From NCBI GenBank assembly GCA_041655055.1, contig JBBAGE010000118.1, positions 1 to 7,557 on the forward strand: a stretch of DNA of 7,557 bases. Direction: 5' to 3'. The translations under genes were made by a program, and so were the position numbers. Below the pieces are notes generated by a model, which worked only from the letters and a program-made list of their open reading frames with translations, was not told where the DNA came from and searched no databases. Origin of the DNA: JBBAGE01 sp041655055 (GTDB lineage Bacteria > Pseudomonadota > Alphaproteobacteria > Rhodobacterales > Rhodobacteraceae). Of the stretch, positions 1 to 6,403 are shown piece after piece (the first letter of the stretch is position 1; each line of letters opens with the position of its first letter).

Positions 1-42
1 GAGGGTCTCTATGCCAAGCAGATGTCGCGCGCGAAAGGTCAT
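1..42 (-). CDS. pyrB: Aspartate carbamoyltransferase, N-terminal fragment (runs off the left edge)
   Basis: Reading leftward from the ATG at 42-40, the window holds 14 codons encoding MTFRARHLLGIETL, open to the edge. The RxRHLLGIE pattern at residues 4-12 is what I remember as the N-terminus of alphaproteobacterial aspartate carbamoyltransferase, the catalytic enzyme that makes N-carbamoyl-L-aspartate in pyrimidine synthesis. This is recognition of a short motif, not a domain match: none of the carbamoyl-phosphate-binding residues lie in the window. A GTG at 48-46 is an alternative in-frame start. The gene is divergent from the UDG homologue and has a plausible promoter at 70-97. The reading frame is well supported by its position after that promoter; the identity is only moderately certain. 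Confidence 0.6.
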   Translation of the reverse strand, partial: MTFRARHLLGIETL

Positions 43-69
43 GGGCACCCCGTTCGGAATTGTGCCCGG

Positions 70-97
70 CTTATACCAACTGCGCCGGCCCCTTCAA
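70..97 (-). promoter_or_regulatory. Candidate sigma70-type promoter for the leftward pyrB-like gene
   Basis: On the minus strand a TTGAAG -35 hexamer (97-92) is followed after 16 bases by a TATAAG -10 hexamer (75-70). Transcription would start near 63, giving a leader of about 20 bases before the ATG at 42. The match and spacing are good for a GC-rich genome. It is a prediction from sequence alone. Confidence 0.4.
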
Positions 98-113
98 CTG
101 CTTTGGCGGCGGC

Positions 114-127
114 TTTGACCATTTACC
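114..127 (+). promoter_or_regulatory. CtrA-like box upstream of the UDG homologue
   Basis: The sequence TTTGACCATTTACC lies 29 bases before the start of the UDG homologue. It resembles the TTAACCATTTACC pattern that occurs at CtrA-type sites in alphaproteobacteria, with one mismatch in the first half-site (TTGA for TTAA). Read as a -35 element, TTGACC at 115-120 has no convincing -10 at 16-18 bases; the nearest AT-rich hexamer, CATAGT at 143-148, is 22 bases away. The regulatory role is therefore only suggested. Confidence 0.2.
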
Positions 128-156
128 TTGGCGACGGTGGCGCATAGTTTCGGGGC

Positions 157-945
157 ATGGATCATCACACGGCATTGGCGCTTTTGAAATGGCAGATCGA
201 GCTTGGCGCGACCGAGGCGATCTGTGATGCGCCGATATCGCGCTATGACGCGCCCGCCGCCCGGCCCGCGCCCGCTGTGGTTGACACGCCGCCTGCCGCC
301 CCCGCCGATCCGCTGGCGGATGCGATTGCCGCCGCCGGAGCCAGCGCCGCGCGCGCGCATGATTTGGCGTCCCTGCGCGCGGCAATGGCGGAATTTGAAC
401 ATTGCAACATGCGCCGCGGCGCGCGCAATCTGGTGTTTGCCGATGGCCAGCCCGGCGCAAGGGTGATGGTGATCGCGGACGCCCCCACCCGCGACGAAGA
501 TCTGGCCGCGCGCCCCTTTGTGGGCGGGGCGGGGCAGCTCTTTGATCAAATGTTTGCCGCCATCGGGCTGGCGCGGGCTGCGGCCGAAAACCCGCCCGCC
601 GCGCTTTATATCGCGCCTGCAGTGCCGTGGCGGCCCACCCATCCGCGCGGCCCTGCGGGCGATGATATCGCGATGCTGCGCCCGTTTCTGGAACGCCATA
701 TCGCATTGGCCGCGCCCGAATACCTGGTGTTGATGGGCAATCTGGCCTGCCAGATGTTGCTGGGGCGCGACGGGATCACGCGGCTGCGCGGGCAATGGGC
801 CGAGGTGGCCGGCCTGCCGGCGCTGCCGATTTTCCCGCCCGATTTCCTGCTGCGCGAACCGATTGCCAAGCGCGCGGCCTGGGCCGATCTGTTATCCTTG
901 CGCGCGGCGCTGGACGCGCCCCCACATGAAAGGCCAAAGACATGA
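157..945 (+). CDS. Uracil-DNA glycosylase superfamily protein with degenerate active-site motifs
   Basis: A 262-residue homologue of the family 4 type of bacterial uracil-DNA glycosylases, which excise uracil from DNA. The start is the first ATG after an in-frame TAG at 145-147. Residues 1-75 form an Ala/Pro-rich lead and linker. The core runs from about 76 to 252: the entry segment around C83 and NLVFADG (91-97), the PFVG loop (120-123), the PWRP strand (157-160), VLMGN (191-195) and a C-terminal LLR (231-233). Key motifs differ from what I recall for active relatives. GEAPG is ADAPT at 107-111, the YITN-type strand reads YIAP (151-154), and the HPAYLLR motif reads PPDFLLR (227-233), so the motif histidine is a proline. 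Only three cysteines are present (24, 83, 198), so the four-cysteine iron-sulfur site of classical family 4 enzymes cannot form. The frame is intact and the end overlaps moaB by ATGA. Family membership is well supported; glycosylase activity is doubtful. Confidence 0.85.
   Translation: MDHHTALALLKWQIELGATEAICDAPISRYDAPAARPAPAVVDTPPAAPADPLADAIAAAGASAARAHDLASLRAAMAEFEHCNMRRGARNLVFADGQPGARVMVIADAPTRDEDLAARPFVGGAGQLFDQMFAAIGLARAAAENPPAALYIAPAVPWRPTHPRGPAGDDIAMLRPFLERHIALAAPEYLVLMGNLACQMLLGRDGITRLRGQWAEVAGLPALPIFPPDFLLREPIAKRAAWADLLSLRAALDAPPHERPKT
929..933 (+). promoter_or_regulatory. Ribosome binding site of moaB inside the UDG gene
   Basis: AAAGG ends 8 bases before the moaB ATG at 942. It supports that start, which overlaps the UDG stop as ATGA, so moaB is probably translated by reinitiation or coupling on the shared message. 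Confidence 0.5.
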
Positions 946-1484
946 GCCGGATTGACGAAAGCCTTGATTTCATCCCTGTCCGGATCGCGGTTCTGACCGT
1001 ATCCGACACGCGCAGCCTGGATGATGACGTATCCGGCGCCACCCTTGTGGCGCGGATACAGGATGCGGGCCATACCGTCGTTGACCGCGCCATCCTGCCC
1101 GATGACCGCGCCGCGATTGCCGCGCGTTTGCGCAAATGGTGCGCCGATGCCAATGTCGATGTGGTCATATCCACCGGCGGCACCGGGCTGACGGGCCGCG
1201 ATGTCACGGTCGAGGCGCATCGCGATGTCTATGAAAAGGAAATCGAGGCCTTCGCCACGGTGTTCACCATCGTCAGCATGAACAAGATCGGCACTTCGGC
1301 GGTGCAAAGCCGCGCTACCGGCGGCGTGGCGCAGGGCACATATCTGTTTGCCCTGCCCGGCAGCCCCGGGGCCTGCCGCGATGCCTGGGATGAAATTTTG
1401 CGCTTTCAGCTCGATTATCGGCACCGGCCCTGCAATTTTGTGGAAATAATGCCTCGGCTTGCGGAATCCATGCGACGGAAATAG
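942..1484 (+). CDS. moaB: Molybdenum cofactor biosynthesis protein B (MoaB/MogA fold)
   Basis: A 180-residue, full-length MoaB-type protein of molybdenum cofactor synthesis, cytosolic. Members of this fold bind molybdopterin and, where active, adenylate it to prime metal insertion. The sequence shows the expected order of motifs: IAVLTVSDTRS (15-25), the STGGTGLTGRDVT loop (77-89) that binds the pterin/nucleotide, IGTSAVQSRATGG (116-128), and ALPGSPGACRDAWD (137-150). The C-terminus, with YRHRPCNFVEIMPR (159-172), matches the alphaproteobacterial MoaB form as I remember it. The start overlaps the UDG stop by four bases and has an AAAGG ribosome site, so the two genes are cotranscribed. The stop is TAG at 1482-1484, followed by no obvious hairpin terminator. 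No other molybdenum gene lies in the window, so whether this copy acts as adenylyltransferase or as the less understood MoaB cannot be decided here. Confidence 0.93.
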   Translation: MSRIDESLDFIPVRIAVLTVSDTRSLDDDVSGATLVARIQDAGHTVVDRAILPDDRAAIAARLRKWCADANVDVVISTGGTGLTGRDVTVEAHRDVYEKEIEAFATVFTIVSMNKIGTSAVQSRATGGVAQGTYLFALPGSPGACRDAWDEILRFQLDYRHRPCNFVEIMPRLAESMRRK

Positions 1485-1511
1485 GGCAATGGGCCGTAAC
1501 ATTCTTGTGGC

Positions 1512-1540
1512 TTGGGCCGGATTGCGCCGAAGTTTATAGT
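1512..1540 (+). promoter_or_regulatory. Candidate promoter of the RND efflux operon
   Basis: In the 93-bp gap after moaB, TTGGGC (1512-1517) and TATAGT (1535-1540) are separated by 17 bases, placing a start site near 1547 and a leader of about 30 bases before the adaptor ATG. This would let the pump operon be transcribed separately from udg-moaB. A perfect palindrome, GCATATATGC (1546-1555), sits on the predicted start site and could be an operator. The prediction is from sequence only. Confidence 0.4.
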
Positions 1541-1545
1541 CAACG

Positions 1546-1555
1546 GCATATATGC
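1546..1555. promoter_or_regulatory. Perfect 10-bp palindrome at the predicted start of the pump transcript
   Basis: GCATATATGC reads the same on both strands and lies immediately downstream of the TATAGT -10 hexamer. Efflux operons are often controlled by local repressors that bind such sites, but no regulator gene is in the window and short AT palindromes also arise by chance. Confidence 0.2.
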
Positions 1556-1565
1556 GCCCAAAAAC

Positions 1566-1569
1566 AAGG
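1566..1569 (+). promoter_or_regulatory. Ribosome binding site deciding the adaptor start
   Basis: AAGG lies 5 bases before the ATG at 1575 and 8 bases before the ATG at 1578. It favours these tandem ATGs over the upstream in-frame TTG at 1512, which would put 21-22 unlike residues before the membrane anchor and overlaps the predicted promoter. Confidence 0.45.
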
Positions 1570-1577
1570 CTTCGATG

Positions 1578-3044
1578 ATGCGATTTCTGCGCCGGTCCCT
1601 CTCGGGTCTATTTCTGTTGGCGGTTACGGTCGGATTGCTGGTTTGGGCAGGCGTGGCGCTGAACACGGCCATTCAGGTGCGGCTTTCGGCCGAAAGCCGG
1701 CCGGGCATGGCGCAGGAACGGGTTTTTGCCGTCAATGTCGCGCGGGTCGAAACGGGGGTGGTGGCGCCGATCCTGACCACCTTTGGCGAGGTTCTGTCGC
1801 GCCGCACGCTGGAATTGCGCGCAACCACGGCCGGAGCGATCGTCGAGCTGGCCGATAATTTCGTCGAAGGTGGCGTGGTGACGGCGGGCGATGTGCTGTT
1901 GCGCATCGATCCCACCAATGCCGAGGCTGCGCTGGCCGTCGCCCGTGCCGATCTGCACGAGGCCGAGGCCCGGTTGCGCGAAACCGAACGCAGCCTGGAA
2001 ATCACCCGCGACGATCTGGAAAGCGTGCAGGCGCAGGCCGCATTGCGCGAACAGGCGTTGGAACGCCAGCGCAGCCTGCAGGCGCGCGGCGTTGCCACCG
2101 ATGCCGCGGTCGAGGAAGCGGCCCTTGCCGCCGCCTCGTCGGCGCAGGCGGTTTTGTCGCGCCGTCAGGCCGTGGCCAATGCGCAATCGGCACGTGATCA
2201 GGCCGATACCGGATTGTTGCGCGCGCAGATCGCGCTGGCGGCTGCCGAACGGGATCTGGCCGATACGCAGATCGTGGCCGGGTTTTCGGGCACTTTGGCC
2301 GGAGTGCGCGCGGTCGAGGGCGCGATTGTCACGCCCAATGAACAGATCGGCAGTCTGATCGATCCCGATGCGCTTGAAGTATCGTTTCGCGTATCGGCCG
2401 CGCAATATGCCCGGCTGGTGGACGAGGCCGGGCGGCTGGTGGGCGGCGATGTGACCGTGTCGCTTGATGTGTCGGGCGTCAATATCATGGCGCGCGGGCG
2501 GATCAGCCGCGAAAGCGCCAGCGTCACCGCCGGCCAGACCGGGCGGCTGTTGTTCGCGCGCCTTGATCAGGCGGGCGGGTTTCGCCCCGGCGATTTCGTA
2601 AGCGTAATGATCGAAGAACCGCCGCTGGCCGATGTCGCGCGGCTGCCGGCCAGTGCGGTCGATGCCGGGGGCGGCGTGCTGATGGTAAGCGCGGATAACC
2701 GGCTGTCGGCCGAACAGGTCACGATCCTGCGCCGACAGGATAATGACGTGCTGGTATCGGTGCCCGATCATCTGGTGGGCCGCGATATCGTGGCCGAGCG
2801 CACGCCGCTGCTGGGGGCGGGGATTTTGGTGCGCCCGCTGGGCCGCGCAACCGCGCCCGATGGTATCGTCGATGATAGCGCGTTGCTGGAACTGACCCCG
2901 GAACGGCGCGCGGCGCTGGTGGCCTATGTCGAATCCTCTGATGCGATGCCGGCTGACCTGAAGGCCCGGATGCTGGCGGAATTGGGCAAGGATATGGTGT
3001 CGGCCAGCATGATCGCTCGGCTTGAACAACGGATCGGGGGCTGA
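1578..3044 (+). CDS. RND efflux periplasmic adaptor subunit (membrane fusion protein, HlyD/AcrA type)
   Basis: A 488-residue adaptor that would bridge the RND permease and an outer-membrane channel in the periplasm. Counting from the ATG at 1578 (1575 is equally possible), residues 7-28 form a single hydrophobic anchor after a basic RFLRR start. No lipobox follows, so it is probably an uncleaved anchor. The first half of the lipoyl-like domain is about 73-113, ending in GDVLLRIDP. A long Ala/Glu/Arg-rich helical hairpin spans about 114-231. The second lipoyl half is 230-263 (DTQIVAGFSGTLAGV, then NEQIGSLID). The beta-barrel spans about 264-346, with a membrane-proximal region to about 418. 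Residues 433-488 form an additional charged helical tail beyond the usual AcrA-like end. The stop is 2 bp before the permease start, so the two are one operon. The substrate is unknown. Confidence 0.9.
   Translation: MRFLRRSLSGLFLLAVTVGLLVWAGVALNTAIQVRLSAESRPGMAQERVFAVNVARVETGVVAPILTTFGEVLSRRTLELRATTAGAIVELADNFVEGGVVTAGDVLLRIDPTNAEAALAVARADLHEAEARLRETERSLEITRDDLESVQAQAALREQALERQRSLQARGVATDAAVEEAALAAASSAQAVLSRRQAVANAQSARDQADTGLLRAQIALAAAERDLADTQIVAGFSGTLAGVRAVEGAIVTPNEQIGSLIDPDALEVSFRVSAAQYARLVDEAGRLVGGDVTVSLDVSGVNIMARGRISRESASVTAGQTGRLLFARLDQAGGFRPGDFVSVMIEEPPLADVARLPASAVDAGGGVLMVSADNRLSAEQVTILRRQDNDVLVSVPDHLVGRDIVAERTPLLGAGILVRPLGRATAPDGIVDDSALLELTPERRAALVAYVESSDAMPADLKARMLAELGKDMVSASMIARLEQRIGG
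3036..3040 (+). promoter_or_regulatory. Ribosome binding site of the RND permease inside the adaptor gene
   Basis: GGGGG ends 6 bases before the permease ATG at 3047 and lies within the last codons of the adaptor. This points to coupled translation and fixes the permease start. Confidence 0.4.
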
Positions 3045-3046
3045 TC

Positions 3047-6000
3047 ATGCGCAAACCCGGCGGAATTCTGGCCTATTTCGCGGCGCATCGCACGGCGGCG
3101 AACCTTTTGCTGGTGCTGATGGTCGCGGGCGGGCTGGTGGCCATTCCGCAGATGCGCGCACAATATTTCCCCGATGTGGTGGTTGAAAACGTCCGGGTTT
3201 CGGTCGGCTGGGCCGGTGCCGGTGCCGAGGATGTCGATGCCGCCATCGTGCAGGTGCTGGAACCGGCGCTGATGGTGGTCGAGGGGGTGGAACGCACAGT
3301 CTCGACCTCGTTCGAGGGGCGCGCCAGCATGGTGCTGACGTTCGAGCCCGGCTGGGATATGGCCCGCGCCGCCGATGATGTCGAAGGCGCGATCCGGGGT
3401 GCATCCAACCTGCCGGCGGATGCGGATGACCCCTCGGTGCGCTGGGGCGGCTGGCGCGATCGGGTTACGGATGTGATGATTTCGGGGCCTGTGGGCGTCG
3501 AACAACTGGGCCGTTTTGCCGATGAAATGGTCACGCGGCTGTTTGCCGAGGGCATTACCCGCACCACCATTCGCGGCATGGCCGCACCTTCGACGATTAT
3601 CGAAGTGCCCTCGGTTGCGCTGATGCGCCACGATGTAAGCATGGCCGACATCGCCGCCGCCATCGGGCGCGAGGTCAACGCCAGCCCCGCCGGCGATGTG
3701 GGCGGCGCGAGCGCGCGGGTGCGCGCCGGTGTGGCCAAGCGCAGCGCCGATGAAATCGCCGCCATCGTGCTGCGATCGAACCCCGATGGATCCACGCTGA
3801 CCGTGGGCGATGTGGCGGATATCCATGTCGAGGGCATCGACCGCGATGTGGCGTTTTTCGTGGGCGATCATCCCGCGATCAGCGTGATGGTCGAACGATC
3901 CGCCGATGGCGATGCGATCAAGATTCAGCGCCAGGTCGAAGATGTCGCGGCCGACATGTTGCTGACCCTGCCCGATCGGGTGGTGGTCGAGCTGACCAAC
4001 ACCCGGGCCGAGGAAATCACCGCAAGGCTGACGATCCTGCTGCAAAACGGCGCGATGGGGTTGGCGCTGGTGGTGGGGCTGCTGTTCCTGTTCCTTAATG
4101 CGCGCACGGCATTTTGGGTGGCAGCGGGAATTCCGGTGGCGATGATCGCGGCCATCGGGCTGATGTATGTGTTCGGCTTCACGTTCAACATGATCTCGCT
4201 TTTCGCGCTGATCATCACGTTGGGCATTGTCGTCGATGACGCGATTGTCGTGGGTGAATATGCCGATTTGCGCATCCGAAGGCTGGGCGAGGCCCCGCTT
4301 GTGGCCGCGCAAAACGCCGCCATCCGCATGTGGAGCCCGGTGTTTTCGGCCACGATCACCACGGTGATCGCCTTTTTCGGGCTAACGATGATCGGCGGCA
4401 ATTTCGGCGCCATGATCGCCGATATTCCGTTCACGGTGATTGTGGTGTTGATCGCATCGCTGGTGGAATGTTTCCTGATCCTGCCCAATCACCTGTCGCA
4501 TGCCAGCGCCGCCGGGCAGGAACGCTGGTATGACATGCCCAGCCGGGTGGTGAATGTGGGCTTTGTCTGGGTGCGCGAGCGGCTTTTCCGGCCGTTGATG
4601 GCGGGCGTGGTCTGGGCGCGCTATCCGGTGGCGGCGGTGGCGTTGCTGCTGCTGGCCACGCAAAGCGCGCATTTGATCCGGGGCGATCTGCCATGGCGGT
4701 TTTTCAATTCGCCCGAACAGCCTTCGGTTTCGGGTAATTTTTCCATGGCGCCGGGGGCGGTGCGCGCGGATACGATGGAAATGATGCGCGAAATGCAGCG
4801 CGCAACCGAAGCCGTGGCCACCCGGTTTCAGGGCGAATATGGGCTTAATCCGATTGCCTATGTCAGCGCGCAGGTGGGTGGCAATGCGGGGCGCGGCCTT
4901 GTCAGCGCCGAATCCAAGGAACCCGACCAGTTGGGCGCGATTTCCATCGAATTGATCGGCGCGGATCTGCGCCCCTATTCCAACGCGCAATTCGTATCGG
5001 CCCTGCAACAAGAGGTGATCAACCACCCCCTTGCCGAAGAGGTCAGCTTTCGCGGCTGGCGTTCGGGGCCGGGGGGCGATGCGCTGGATATCCAGCTATC
5101 GGGGGCTTCGGCAGACGGGCTCAAATCCGCGGCCGAGGCGCTGAAAACCGCGCTGTCGCAATATCCCGAAGTGTCCGCGCTTGAAGACAGTCTGGCCTAT
5201 GACAAAGAGGAACTGGTGCTGGAACTGACCCCGCAGGGGCAGGCTTTGGGCTTTTCCATCGATGCGCTGGGGCGCACGCTGCGCAACCGGCTGGCCGGGA
5301 TCGAGGCCGCGACCTATCCCGAGGGCACGCGGTCAGCCGCGATCCGGGTGCAGTTGCCGCCCGATGAACAGACCGCCGATTTCCTTGAAAGCACGCTGAT
5401 GCGCACGGCAGGCGGCGTCTATGTGCCGCTGGCCGATATCGTCAGCGTCGAAACCCGCAGCGGCTTTTCCTCGGTCCGGCGGGAAAACGGGGTGCGGCTG
5501 GTCAATATTACCGGCGATCTGGGCGAAGACGATCCCGCCCGCGCATCAGCCATCATGGCCGAGGTCGAAACCGCGATTCTGCCCCGGATTGCCGAGGAAC
5601 ATGGCGTGTCCTTCCGGCTTAGCGGGCTGAGCGAACAGGAAAGCGAATTTCTGTCGGATGCGGCCTTTGGGTTCGCGCTTTGCGCGCTGGGGATTTATCT
5701 GACGCTGGCGTGGATTTTCTCAAGCTGGGGCAGGCCGCTGGTGATCATGTCGATCATGCCCTTTGGGCTGATCGGGGTGGTTTACGGGCATATGTTGTGG
5801 GATGTGCCGCTATCGCTGTTTTCCATCGTCGGGCTGATCGGCATGGCGGGGATCATCACCAATGATTCGATCATTCTGGTGTCTACTGTCGATGAATATG
5901 CGCAAGATCGTGATATGTTTCGCGCGATCATCGATGGCGCGGCGGATCGTTTGCGCCCGATCCTGCTGACCACGCTGACCACGGTTCTGGGGCTTGCGCC

Positions 6001-6403
6001 GCTGCTCTATGAGGGATCGTCCGAGGCGCAATTCCTGAAACCCACGGTGATCACGCTGGTATATGGGCTGGGCTTTGGCATGGTGCTGGTGCTGTTGGTA
6101 GTGCCGGCGCTTATGGCGATGCAGGTCGATGTGATGCGCCAGTTTGCGGCGCTGCGCCGCGCGCGGGGCCTGCGCACGCGCGAACCGGTGCTGACGCGGG
6201 TTCTGGCGCTGGCGGCAGTGGCGATGGCGGGGCTATTTGCGGGGATCGTGGGGCCGCTGCTGTGGCCCGGGGCGGGGGCGGATACGGCGCAGATCGCGCG
6301 GGCATTTGCCCTGTTTGCAGCCGCTGCGGCGGCGGTTGCGGCGCTGGCCTATGGGGCCGGGGCCCATGCGCTGGCCCGCGCCGGACGGCGGGCGGGGCCG
6401 TGA
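3047..6403 (+). CDS. RND efflux transporter permease subunit (AcrB/HAE1-like) with C-terminal membrane extension
   Basis: An 1118-residue inner-membrane proton/substrate antiporter of the RND superfamily. TM1 is about 14-33, followed by the first periplasmic porter region (34-330) and TM2-TM6 (332-480). The TM4 motif GIVVDDAIVVGEY (393-405) carries the proton-relay acids D397 and D398. TM7 is about 525-541, followed by the second periplasmic region (550-865) and TM8-TM12 (868-1023). In TM10 the site of AcrB Lys940 reads TND (938-940), with Asn at the lysine position by eye alignment. The AcrB Arg971 and Thr978 equivalents appear kept (R968, T975) in RLRPILLTT. Usual family members end about 20 residues after TM12. 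Here two more hydrophobic segments follow, at about 1048-1073 and 1085-1107, before a basic end. It is in an operon with the adaptor, and no outer-membrane factor gene is present. Substrate could be drugs, lipids or other hydrophobic compounds. The CzcA-type metal signature was not recognised. Confidence 0.93.
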   Translation: MRKPGGILAYFAAHRTAANLLLVLMVAGGLVAIPQMRAQYFPDVVVENVRVSVGWAGAGAEDVDAAIVQVLEPALMVVEGVERTVSTSFEGRASMVLTFEPGWDMARAADDVEGAIRGASNLPADADDPSVRWGGWRDRVTDVMISGPVGVEQLGRFADEMVTRLFAEGITRTTIRGMAAPSTIIEVPSVALMRHDVSMADIAAAIGREVNASPAGDVGGASARVRAGVAKRSADEIAAIVLRSNPDGSTLTVGDVADIHVEGIDRDVAFFVGDHPAISVMVERSADGDAIKIQRQVEDVAADMLLTLPDRVVVELTNTRAEEITARLTILLQNGAMGLALVVGLLFLFLNARTAFWVAAGIPVAMIAAIGLMYVFGFTFNMISLFALIITLGIVVDDAIVVGEYADLRIRRLGEAPLVAAQNAAIRMWSPVFSATITTVIAFFGLTMIGGNFGAMIADIPFTVIVVLIASLVECFLILPNHLSHASAAGQERWYDMPSRVVNVGFVWVRERLFRPLMAGVVWARYPVAAVALLLLATQSAHLIRGDLPWRFFNSPEQPSVSGNFSMAPGAVRADTMEMMREMQRATEAVATRFQGEYGLNPIAYVSAQVGGNAGRGLVSAESKEPDQLGAISIELIGADLRPYSNAQFVSALQQEVINHPLAEEVSFRGWRSGPGGDALDIQLSGASADGLKSAAEALKTALSQYPEVSALEDSLAYDKEELVLELTPQGQALGFSIDALGRTLRNRLAGIEAATYPEGTRSAAIRVQLPPDEQTADFLESTLMRTAGGVYVPLADIVSVETRSGFSSVRRENGVRLVNITGDLGEDDPARASAIMAEVETAILPRIAEEHGVSFRLSGLSEQESEFLSDAAFGFALCALGIYLTLAWIFSSWGRPLVIMSIMPFGLIGVVYGHMLWDVPLSLFSIVGLIGMAGIITNDSIILVSTVDEYAQDRDMFRAIIDGAADRLRPILLTTLTTVLGLAPLLYEGSSEAQFLKPTVITLVYGLGFGMVLVLLVVPALMAMQVDVMRQFAALRRARGLRTREPVLTRVLALAAVAMAGLFAGIVGPLLWPGAGADTAQIARAFALFAAAAAAVAALAYGAGAHALARAGRRAGP

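Noticed and set aside
606..1502. Leftward open frame of 298 codons opposite UDG and moaB
   Set aside because: It lies across two well-supported coupled genes and shows no family motifs or ribosome site.
1512..1577. TTG start at 1512 for the adaptor
   Set aside because: It would add 22 residues ahead of the membrane anchor, coincides with the predicted -35 hexamer and has no ribosome site. The ATGs at 1575/1578 follow an AAGG.
1608..3029. Long leftward open frame (473 codons) opposite the adaptor gene
   Set aside because: It is Arg/His/Gln-rich with no recognisable domain, and it mirrors a clearly real gene in GC-rich DNA.
2924..4312. Long leftward open frame (462 codons) opposite the permease gene
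   Set aside because: It has a His/Arg-rich low-quality translation and spans the junction of two real rightward genes with clear families.
6290..6360. GC-rich repetitive stretch near the permease end as a tandem repeat
   Set aside because: It encodes the Ala-rich last membrane segment. The repetition is GCG/GCC alanine codons, with no exact repeat unit.
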